From positions 124,001-188,000 of the forward strand of contig NZ_JBBHJW010000007.1 of assembly GCF_037482845.1 (NCBI RefSeq): DNA of 64,000 nt, read 5' to 3'. Shown piece after piece: positions 29,187 through 42,762 of this stretch. The DNA is from Paucibacter_B soli. GTDB lineage: Bacteria; Pseudomonadota; Gammaproteobacteria; Burkholderiales; Burkholderiaceae_C. Each line of letters begins with the position of its first letter. Within the stretch, counting starts at the first letter, position 1. The position numbers and the translations under genes are program-made. The notes under the pieces were generated by a model. It saw nothing but the letters and a program-made list of their open reading frames with translations, had not been told where the DNA came from and searched no databases.

Positions 29187-31377
29187 TCAGCCCCCGGGTA
29201 CTGCATAGCTGCCCAGCAAGGCCTGTACCAGGGCCTCGGTGCGTATCGGTTTGGTCACGTAGTCGTCCATGCCCGCGGCCAGGCAGGCCTCGCGGTCGCC
29301 CTGCATGGCGTTGGCGGTCATCGCCACCAGGCGCGGTCGGCCGCCGGCCGGCCAGCGACGGCAGATCTCGCGCGCCGCCTCCAACCCGTCCATCTCGGGC
29401 ATCTGCACATCCATCAACACCAGGTCGTAGGGCTGGCGCTGCACGCTCTCCACCGCCTCGATGCCGTTGCTGGCCAGGTCGGCACGGTAGCCCATCTGGG
29501 CCAACAGGCGCAAGGCCAGTTTCTGGTTCACCGCGTTGTCCTCGGCCAGCAGGATGCGCAGCGGGTGGCGCTCGGCCAGGCCGGGGTCGATACCCGGCCT
29601 GTCCGGCGCCGGCGGGCGCGGCGCCAGCGCCTCGCCGGAGAGGCCCACCAGGGCGTCGAAGAGCTGGCTCTGGCGCAGCGGCTTGTGCAGATAGGCCTGG
29701 AACAGGCCGTCCTCGGCGCCGGCCTCCTGGCGCCCCAGCGAGCTGAACATCACCAGCGGCAGCTGGGGCCAGGTCTTGCGGATGCGGCGCGCCAGCGTCA
29801 GGCCGTCCATGCCGGGCATGTGCATGTCCAGCACCGCGAGGTCGAAGCGACTGCCCTGCTCCAGCAGCTGCAGCGCCTCCTCGCCCGAGGCGCAGTCGTG
29901 CGGCAGCATGCCCCATTTGGCGGTCTGCAGCGCCAGCACGCGGCGATTCGTGGCGTTGTCGTCGACCACCAGCAATTGCTTGGCGCGCAGCGCCGGCTGC
30001 TGGCCGATGAACTCGCGCCGCGCGCTGGCGGGCAGTTCGGCGGCCGCGGCGCGGATGCAGACATGGAAGCTGCTGCCGCAGCCCGGGCCGGCGCTCTCGG
30101 CCCACATGCGCCCGCCCATCAGCTCGGATAACTTCTTGCTGATCGCCAGGCCCAGGCCGGTGCCGCCGTATTTGCGCGTGGTCGAGCTGTCGGCCTGGCT
30201 GAAGCTCTGGAACAGCCGGCTCATGTGTTCTTCGCTGAGGCCGATGCCGGTATCGCGCACGCTGAACTGCCATTCGTCGCCGCCCAGCGCCTTGACGTTA
30301 AGCACCACCTCGCCATGCTCGGTGAACTTGACGGCGTTGGACAGCAGGTTGAGCAGGATCTGGCGCAAGCGCGTGACGTCGCCCAGCAGCGCCACCGGCA
30401 GCTCGCCCTCGAACAGATAGGCCAGGTCCAGCCCCTTCTCGGCGGCGCGCGCCGCCACCAGCTCCAGCGCCGACTCCACGCAATCGCGCAGTTCGAAGGG
30501 GTGGCGCTCGATGTCCATGCGCCCGGCCTCGATCTTGGAGAAGTCCAGGATGTCGTTGATGATGGTTAAGAGGGTCTCGCCGGAGTCGCGTATGGTGCCC
30601 GCGTAATCGCGCTGTTCGGCGTCCAGCCGCGTGTCCAGCATCAGCCCGCTCATGCCGATGATGGCGTTCAGCGGCGTGCGGATCTCGTGGCTGACGGTGG
30701 CAAGGAATTCAGACTTGTGCTGGCTGGCGACCTCCAGGGCGCGCGTGCGCTCGCGCACCTTCTGCTCGGTGAGGGCCTCGTTGAGGCGCTCGTTCTCGAA
30801 GCGCATGCGCATCGCCTGCAGCAGCGCCAGGCCATGCTGGTGCGCGAACACCAGCACGATGACGCTGAGCCAGAACATGGTGGCGGCCGCCAGCAGCGCC
30901 ACCGTGCTGCCCTCGCGCAGCGTCCACAGCACCACCGGCAGCACCAGGGGCAGGCAGAAGGCCAGCACGCTGGGCCGGTGGATGGCCACCGCCGAAGCCA
31001 CCGCCAGCACATTGGCGAGCAGCGTCACCATCACCACCACCAGGCGCAGCGGTTCGGGCGCGAAATAGCGCACGCAGGCCCAGGCCCAGAGGCTGCCCAG
31101 CAGCACATGGAAGAGCTGGATCAGCCGGGCCGCCTGCGCAAACTCCTCGCGTGCCAGCATGCGCTGCTGCCAGGGTGCCAGCAGCAGCAGGTACAGCAGC
31201 GTGACGGCCGCCTGCACGCCCAGCCATTGCGCCAGCCCAGGGCTAGTGCCGGTCTGGCCCAGTGCCCAGGCGAACAGCGCCAGGCCCACCGGCGCCACAT
31301 ACATGCCCAGGCGCATGCTGCGCGCCAGATAGGCGTGGCGTGCGCCTTCCATCTGCCTGGCAATCGCCGCCGTCTCC

Positions 31378-31388
<11 letters not shown>
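29187..31388 (-). CDS. Membrane hybrid histidine kinase (HisKA-HATPase-REC-REC)
   Basis: 733 residues from the ATG at 31388, which has GAGG 6 nt upstream and overlaps the end of the preceding kinase gene by 11 bp. About six membrane segments fill residues 20-190. HisKA follows with the phospho-His in VSHEIRTPLNAI near 229, then an HATPase domain (DTGIGLS and GGTGLGLAIS). Receiver 1 begins near 472 (LDMHMPGMDG) and receiver 2 near 616 (MDVQMPEMDG). From HisKA onward it is very close in sequence to the 2060-residue kinase upstream, so the catalytic module was duplicated and joined to a different sensor. Confidence 0.92.
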
Positions 31389-37560
<6,172 letters not shown>

Positions 37561-37625
37561 CGTGGACGGCGCTCCGGTCGCGACGATTGAGGCCCGAGTC
37601 TAGGCCCGCTCCCGCAAGCAGGGCG

Positions 37626-37671
37626 CCGGGCTATCCCGGGGTCAGGGCAAAACCTGACACCTGTTGTGGTG
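37626..37671 (+). promoter_or_regulatory. Run of small hairpins in the leader of the ABC operon
   Basis: Three short stems follow one another upstream of the binding-protein gene: CCGGG-CTAT-CCCGG (37626-37639), GTCAGG-GCAAAA-CCTGAC (37641-37658) and CACC-TGTTGT-GGTG (37658-37671). They could be a structured leader, a terminator/antiterminator, or operators. They match no riboswitch class I can recall. Confidence 0.35.
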
Positions 37672-37714
37672 ACAGCCGCCATCATGTGGCTTTCGACCCG
37701 GAGGACTTTTCTTC

Positions 37715-38671
37715 ATGCCCAACAAGAAACTGCTGCTGGCCCTGGTGGCCGGCGCCTGCTGCATGCTGGCCCAGGCCCAGGACACCAAGGTGGCCGTGGG
37801 CATCTCGGGCTGGACCGGCTTCGCCCCGCTGACCCTGGCCAAGGAGGCCGGCATCTTCAAGAAGCTGGGCCTGGACGTCAGCATCAAGAAGATCCCGCAG
37901 AAGGACCGCCACCTGGCGATCGCCTCGGGCGATGTGCAATGCGCCGCCACCACGGTCGAGACCTGGCTGGTCTGGAACGCCGCCGGCGTGGCCACCACGC
38001 AGATCTTCCAGCTCGACAAGAGCTACGGCGCCGACGGCATGGTGGTGAAGCCAGGCATCGCCAGGATCGCCGACCTCAAGGGCAAGACCGTGGCCGCCAG
38101 CGCGCCCGGCACCGCGCCCTACTTCACGCTGGCCTGGATGCTCAAACAGAACGGCCTGTCGGTGAAGGATGTGAAGGTGGTGAACCTGGAACCCCAGGCC
38201 GCCGCCAATGCCTTCATCGCCGGCAATGCCGACATCGACGCCGGCATGACGTACGAGCCCTATCTGAGCGGTGTGCGTGCCAAGCCCGAGGCCGGCAAGA
38301 TCATCGCCACGACGCTGGACTACCCGGTGGTAATGGACACCTTTGGCTGCACGCCCAAATTCCTGGCCGACAACCCCAAGGCCGCGCAGGCCCTGGCCGA
38401 CGGCTATTTCGAGGCCCTGGCGCTGATCAAGGCCGATCCCAAGAAGAGTTACGAGATCATGGGCGCCGACGTCAAGCAAAGCGGCGAGGCCTTCGAGAAG
38501 AGCGCCGGCTTCCTGCGCTGGCAGGACAAGGCGGCGAACCAGAAGTTCTTTGCCGAGGAGCACCTGCGCTTCAGCAAGGAGGCGGCGGTGCTGCTGATGG
38601 AGCTGGGCATCATCAAGACCATGCCCGACCTTGCCAAACTGGCCGACACGCGCTTCATCGTCAGCAAATGA
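37715..38671 (+). CDS. NitT/TauT-family ABC transporter substrate-binding protein
   Basis: 318 residues. A signal peptide ends near residue 22 (ACCMLAQAQ-D). The mature part has the SsuA/TauA/NMT1-like pattern: GWTGFAPLTLAKEAGIFKKL at the start, DVQCAATTVETWL, then LKGKTVAASAPGTAPYF. Such proteins bind nitrate, sulfonates, taurine, pyrimidine precursors or similar small solutes; the ligand cannot be read from the sequence. GGAGG precedes the ATG by about 9 nt. The stop overlaps the permease start (ATGA). Confidence 0.88.
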   Translation: MPNKKLLLALVAGACCMLAQAQDTKVAVGISGWTGFAPLTLAKEAGIFKKLGLDVSIKKIPQKDRHLAIASGDVQCAATTVETWLVWNAAGVATTQIFQLDKSYGADGMVVKPGIARIADLKGKTVAASAPGTAPYFTLAWMLKQNGLSVKDVKVVNLEPQAAANAFIAGNADIDAGMTYEPYLSGVRAKPEAGKIIATTLDYPVVMDTFGCTPKFLADNPKAAQALADGYFEALALIKADPKKSYEIMGADVKQSGEAFEKSAGFLRWQDKAANQKFFAEEHLRFSKEAAVLLMELGIIKTMPDLAKLADTRFIVSK

Positions 38672-39441
38672 AACCCTTGGTGCCCGTGAGCCCCGGCAGC
38701 AGGGTCGCGCTGGGGCTGGCCTTCTTCGTGCTGTTCACCGCCGTCTGGGCCGCCGCCACCTTCGGCGGCCTGGTCTCCAAGACCTTTCTGGCCGACCCGC
38801 TGACCATGCTGCTCTCGGGCTGGACCCTGCTGACGCAGATGGGCTTTGCCACCGATATAGGCATGACCATCTGGCGCGTGCTGGGCGGCTTCCTGCTGGC
38901 CACCGCGCTGGCCTTGCCGCTGGGCGTGCTGATGGGCAGCTACAAGCCGGTGGAGGCCTTCTTCGAGCCCTTTGTCTCCTTCGCCCGCTACCTGCCGGCC
39001 TCGGCCTTCATCCCGCTGCTGATACTCTGGGCCGGCATCGGCGAGGCGCAGAAGCTGGCGGTGATCTTCATCGGCAGCTTCTTCCAGCTCACGCTGATGA
39101 TTGCGGTGACGGTGGGCAACACCCGGCGCGACCTGGTGGAGGCGGCCTATACCCTGGGGGTGGGCGATGCCGGCCTGATACGCCGCGTGCTGATCCCCGG
39201 CGCCGCGCCCGAGATTGCGGAGACCCTGCGCATGGTGCTGGGCTGGGCCTGGACCTATGTGATCGTGGCCGAGCTGATCGGTGCCTCCAGCGGCATCGGC
39301 CACATGATCACCGACAGCCAGGCCCTCTTGGCCACCGACCAGATCATCTTCGGCATCATCGTGATCGGCCTGATCGGCCTGGTCAGCGACTTCGCCTTCA
39401 AGGCCATCAATCGCGCCCTATTCCCCTGGGCAAGGCTATGA
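38668..39441 (+). CDS. NitT/TauT-family ABC transporter permease
   Basis: 257 residues from the ATG at 38668. Six membrane segments are visible. The ATPase-contacting EAA loop is EAAYTLGVGDAGLIRRVLIP near residue 155. This is the usual SsuC/TauC length. It is coupled to the binding-protein gene by ATGA. Its own stop overlaps an ATG that opens the palindrome-rich frame at 39438. Confidence 0.9.
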   Translation: MKPLVPVSPGSRVALGLAFFVLFTAVWAAATFGGLVSKTFLADPLTMLLSGWTLLTQMGFATDIGMTIWRVLGGFLLATALALPLGVLMGSYKPVEAFFEPFVSFARYLPASAFIPLLILWAGIGEAQKLAVIFIGSFFQLTLMIAVTVGNTRRDLVEAAYTLGVGDAGLIRRVLIPGAAPEIAETLRMVLGWAWTYVIVAELIGASSGIGHMITDSQALLATDQIIFGIIVIGLIGLVSDFAFKAINRALFPWARL

Positions 39442-39653
39442 GCCCCTCGTCCAAGGCGTACCTTGGCCGGTCCCCCGAGGGGACGACGATGCTTGCCGGA
39501 TTGACCGGCAAGCACATCGCCAACGCGGGCCGGCTTGGCGAGCTGGAGTCGGACACAAGCAGTCCCTGCGGACTGCTTGTGCCTACGCAAGGCCATTGGC
39601 CTCTGGCCAATGGCGGCCCGGCGCTCGGCCCGAAGCTTTCGCGGAGCCACTGA
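39438..39653 (+). repeat. Palindrome mosaic inserted between ABC permease and ATPase genes
   Basis: This 216-bp stretch contains five successive perfect hairpins: 39451-39466 (CCAAGG arms), 39470-39484 (GTCCCC arms), 39490-39514 (10-bp TGCTTGCCGG arms), 39554-39581 (12-bp arms, CTGC loop, apex GTCCCTGCGGAC as after the tRNA), and 39592-39614 (GCCATTGGCC arms). Such packing is unlike coding DNA around it and resembles an interspersed palindromic element that entered a tightly coupled operon. One frame stays open through the whole element. Confidence 0.8.
39438..39653 (+). CDS. Possible 71-residue coupled ORF made of the palindrome mosaic
   Basis: The ATG at 39438 overlaps the permease stop (ATGA), the frame stays open for 71 codons across all five hairpins, and its TGA is one base before the GTG of the ATPase gene. 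The translation has no recognisable domain. Either it is a real small peptide, or an open frame kept so that ribosomes can pass from permease to ATPase. Confidence 0.3.
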   Translation: MSPSSKAYLGRSPEGTTMLAGLTGKHIANAGRLGELESDTSSPCGLLVPTQGHWPLANGGPALGPKLSRSH

Positions 39654-39654
39654 C

Positions 39655-40434
39655 GTGAACATACTTTCGATACACGGCGTTTCACGCACCTTTGTCACCA
39701 CCGGCAGCCAGCACACCCTGGCGCTGCAGGCCACCGACCTGGCCGTGGCGGAGAACGATTTCCTCACCATCCTGGGCCCCTCGGGCTGCGGCAAGAGCAC
39801 GCTCTTGCGCATCGTCGCCGGCCTGGATGTGGCCAGCCAGGGTCAGGTCTTGCTGGACGGCCGGCCGGTAACCGGCCCCGGCGCCGACCGCGGCATGGTG
39901 TTCCAGAGCTACACCCTGTTCCCCTGGCTGACGGTGCTGGACAACGTGGCCTTCGGCCTGCGCGAGCGCGGCCTGCCGCGCAGCCAGCAGGTCGAGCAGG
40001 CCCAGGCCTGGCTGGCCAAGGTGGGGCTGCAGAAGTTTGCGAATCACTACCCCAAGCAACTCAGCGGCGGCATGCAGCAGCGCACCGCGCTGGCGCGCGC
40101 GCTCGCCAACGAACCACGCATGCTTTTGATGGACGAACCCTTTGGCGCGCTGGACCACCAGACCCGCGAGCTGATGCAGGAGCTGCTGCTGGGCATCTGG
40201 GAACGCGAGAAGAAGACCGTGCTGTTCGTGACCCACGACATCGACGAGGCCATCTTCATGGGCTCGCGCGTGGCGGTGATGAGCGCGCGGCCGGGCCGCA
40301 TCAAGCTGGAGCTGCCGGTCGATCTGCCGCACCCGCGCCATTACGACATCAAGACCAGCACGGCTTTCTCGGCGCTCAAGCGCGAACTGACCGAGGCCTT
40401 GCGCAGCGAGGTACTGGCAGCGGCGCTGCTCTGA
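39655..40434 (+). CDS. NitT/TauT-family ABC transporter ATP-binding protein
   Basis: 259 residues from the GTG at 39655; the frame runs on upstream only into the palindrome element. Walker A is GPSGCGKST near residue 42, the Q-loop FQSYTLFPW, the signature LSGGMQQRTALARALA, Walker B MLLMDEPFGALD, and the switch His lies in FVTHDIDEA. GGAG stands 8 nt before the GTG. It completes the three-gene importer 37715-40434. Confidence 0.9.
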   Translation: MNILSIHGVSRTFVTTGSQHTLALQATDLAVAENDFLTILGPSGCGKSTLLRIVAGLDVASQGQVLLDGRPVTGPGADRGMVFQSYTLFPWLTVLDNVAFGLRERGLPRSQQVEQAQAWLAKVGLQKFANHYPKQLSGGMQQRTALARALANEPRMLLMDEPFGALDHQTRELMQELLLGIWEREKKTVLFVTHDIDEAIFMGSRVAVMSARPGRIKLELPVDLPHPRHYDIKTSTAFSALKRELTEALRSEVLAAALL

Positions 40435-40453
40435 GGCGGACAATGGGCTGATC

Positions 40454-41542
40454 ATGCCGCGCCGCCTGCTTGCCCTGCTCCTCCTGCTCTGCTGCTCCCA
40501 GCAGACCGCGGCGCTCAGCATCGCCTTCATCAACCCCGGCCGCAGCGATGAGGCCTTCTGGGTGGCGGCGTCACAGGCCATGCAGGGCGCGGCGCAAAGC
40601 CTGCGCCTGCAGCTGGAGGTGCTGTACGCCGAACGCGAGCCCACGCGCGCCCTGCAACTGGCGCGCGAGATCGCCGCAAGACCGGCCCTGGCGCGGCCGG
40701 ACTATGTGATCCTGGTGAACGAAAAAGGTACGTTGGTGGCGAATGCGCAGACGCTGGGCGCTGCCGGCATCCCGAGCTTTGCGGCCTTCAGCGGACTGCT
40801 GCCGCAGGAACGCTCGCAATGGGCGCCGCGCCAGGGTCTGCCGCTGCTGCTGGGCAGCCTGGAGCCGGGTGCCAGGGATGCCGGCTACATGACCGCCAAG
40901 GCCCTGGTCATGCAGGGACTCAGGCAGGGCAAGCGCGGTGGCGATGGACGCGTGCACCTGCTGGCGATTGCCGGCGACCGCTCCACCCCGGTCTCGATCC
41001 AGCGCAACGAGGGCATGCGCCAAGCGGTGGCCGAGTTCCCCATGGCGGCCTTGGACGAGATGGTCTATGCCGACTGGAAACGCCCACAGGCGGCCGAGTT
41101 GATGCGCGGCCTGCTGCAGCGTCATCCGCAAGCCCGGCTGGTCTGGGCCGGCAGCGACCAGATGGCCTTCGGCGCCATGGAGGCGCTAGAGCAGGACGGC
41201 CGCGAGCCCGGCAAGCAGCTGCTGTTCTCCGCCATCAACACCTCCAACGAGGCGATGCAGGCCATCATCAGCGGCCGCCTCACGGCGCTGGCCGGCGGCC
41301 ATTTCATGAGCGGGGCCTGGGCCATCGTCATGCTGTACGACCATTACCACGGGCGCGATTTCGCCGATGAGGGCCTGGAGCTGGAGCGCCCCATGTTCAT
41401 GCTGTTCGACAAGCCCGGCGCCCAGCGCTACCTCGAGCGCTTCGGCGCCGGCATCAAGGGCCTGGATTTCCGGCCCTACAGCAAGTATCTGAACCCAAAG
41501 CTGCAGCGCTACCCCTTCAGCCTGGACGGTTTGCTGCGCTAG
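40454..41542 (+). CDS. Lone periplasmic sugar-type binding protein
   Basis: 362 residues. A signal peptide covers residues 1-20. The mature part has the two-lobed Peripla_BP pattern seen in ribose/LuxP-type proteins (IAFINPGRSDEAFWVAAS at the start, AGSDQMAFGAMEALEQDG near residue 240). No permease or ATPase of this class is adjacent, so it may feed a distant transporter or act as the ligand-binding partner of a membrane sensor. The next gene is convergent, 17 bp away; their ends share a short GC-rich hairpin (41541-41561) without a T-run. Confidence 0.8.
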   Translation: MPRRLLALLLLLCCSQQTAALSIAFINPGRSDEAFWVAASQAMQGAAQSLRLQLEVLYAEREPTRALQLAREIAARPALARPDYVILVNEKGTLVANAQTLGAAGIPSFAAFSGLLPQERSQWAPRQGLPLLLGSLEPGARDAGYMTAKALVMQGLRQGKRGGDGRVHLLAIAGDRSTPVSIQRNEGMRQAVAEFPMAALDEMVYADWKRPQAAELMRGLLQRHPQARLVWAGSDQMAFGAMEALEQDGREPGKQLLFSAINTSNEAMQAIISGRLTALAGGHFMSGAWAIVMLYDHYHGRDFADEGLELERPMFMLFDKPGAQRYLERFGAGIKGLDFRPYSKYLNPKLQRYPFSLDGLLR

Positions 41543-41559
41543 GGCCTGTCAGCCCGGCC

Positions 41560-42762
41560 CTAACGCGGCCTGATCCTGGCGCCGTCCTGCAGCTCCTGCG
41601 GCGGGTAGCTAACCACCTGATTACCCGCACGCAGGCCTTCGGCCACCCAGGCCACCTGGTTGTTGCGGGCCAGCAGCCGCACCTCGGTGAGGCGGGCGCG
41701 CCCCGCCTCGACGCGGAACACCGCATGGCGGCCGGCCGCTGCGTGCGGCAGCGGGAATACCGCGCTCACCGGCACCAGCAGGGCGCCCTCGGCGCTGCGC
41801 GTGAGTATGGTCACGCCCACGCGGTAGCCGTCGCCGAGCTGGCGGCGCTCGGCCGCCGGGCTCAGCAGCTCGATGCGCACGCGCACGCGCTGCTCCTCCA
41901 CGCCCAGGGCCGAGACCTTGGTGAAGGCACCCGGCTCGACCCGCAAGACCCGGCCCCGGAGCATGGCGGGGCCGCCCCAGCGCTCGATCTGCACCGGCTG
42001 GCCCGGCTGCACCGCCAGCGCGTCGCTGCTGAGCAGCTCGGCCACCACCTCCAGCTGCGCCGTGTCGCCCAGCTCCAGCAGCGGTGTGCCCAGTGCCACC
42101 ACGCCCTCGCTGGGCTGCAGCACGCGCAAGACCTGAGCCGCCACCGGCGCGCGCAGCGCGAAGCCCGCGCCAGCAGGGCTGCCATACACGCCCAGCGCGG
42201 CGCGCGCCTGCGCCGCCTCATGCTGGGCCATCCGGAGCTCGGATTGCGCCGCTTTCAGCTGCTGCTGTGCCGCCTGCAGCGCCAGGGCATCGCTGTCGCG
42301 CCGGGCGGCGCTCAGATAGCCCTGGCCTGCCAGTGCCTCGCTGCGCCCAGCCTCCTGCCGGGCCTGGTCCACGGCGATGCCGGCGGCCGCCAGGCGCGCC
42401 GAGGCCGCCTGCACCGCCGCGCCGGCGGCCTCGGCGCGCGCCGCCAGTTCGGCACGGCTGCGCGCGTCGGTGAGCGCCGCCAGCGTCGGCTGCAATATGC
42501 CCAGCAGCGCGTCGGCCTGCACTGCGTCGCCCTCCTTGAGCTGCGGGCGCGGCCAGCGGCCGGCCAGCGGCGCCGAGACCAGGTAGCGCTCCTGCACGCG
42601 CGTCCTGGCGTCTTCCTCGATGCCTTGCTCGAAACGGCCGGTCTGCGCGCTGGCGATCTCCACCGCCTGCGGGCGCGGCGCAAAGGCCCAGACCAGCGCC
42701 AGCACCAGCGCCGCCACCCCACCAGCCATCAGCCATTTGTTCTTGGTTTGCATCGCACTCAT
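41560..42762 (-). CDS. HlyD-type membrane fusion (periplasmic adaptor) protein
   Basis: 400 residues from the ATG at 42762, which overlaps the FtsX-type gene stop. One N-terminal membrane anchor lies at residues 11-28. Then come a lipoyl-like half-motif, a long alanine/glutamine-rich helical hairpin (about 95-205), the second lipoyl half (APVAAQVLRVLQPSEGVVAL) and beta-barrel regions. It should bridge the inner-membrane FtsX/ABC complex to the periplasm or an outer-membrane channel. It is the third gene of the export operon 45853-41560. Confidence 0.88.
   Translation of the reverse strand: MSAMQTKNKWLMAGGVAALVLALVWAFAPRPQAVEIASAQTGRFEQGIEEDARTRVQERYLVSAPLAGRWPRPQLKEGDAVQADALLGILQPTLAALTDARSRAELAARAEAAGAAVQAASARLAAAGIAVDQARQEAGRSEALAGQGYLSAARRDSDALALQAAQQQLKAAQSELRMAQHEAAQARAALGVYGSPAGAGFALRAPVAAQVLRVLQPSEGVVALGTPLLELGDTAQLEVVAELLSSDALAVQPGQPVQIERWGGPAMLRGRVLRVEPGAFTKVSALGVEEQRVRVRIELLSPAAERRQLGDGYRVGVTILTRSAEGALLVPVSAVFPLPHAAAGRHAVFRVEAGRARLTEVRLLARNNQVAWVAEGLRAGNQVVSYPPQELQDGARIRPR

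Noticed and set aside
37626..37671. TPP or guanidine riboswitch upstream of the ABC operon
   Set aside because: The conserved core sequences of TPP, ykkC-type and mini-ykkC motifs that I know are absent; only unassigned small hairpins are seen.
41541..41561. Hairpin AGGGCC/GGCCCT between convergent genes as a bidirectional terminator
   Set aside because: It has only 6-bp arms, a 9-nt loop and no T-run on either side. It may help end transcription but cannot be called a terminator from sequence.
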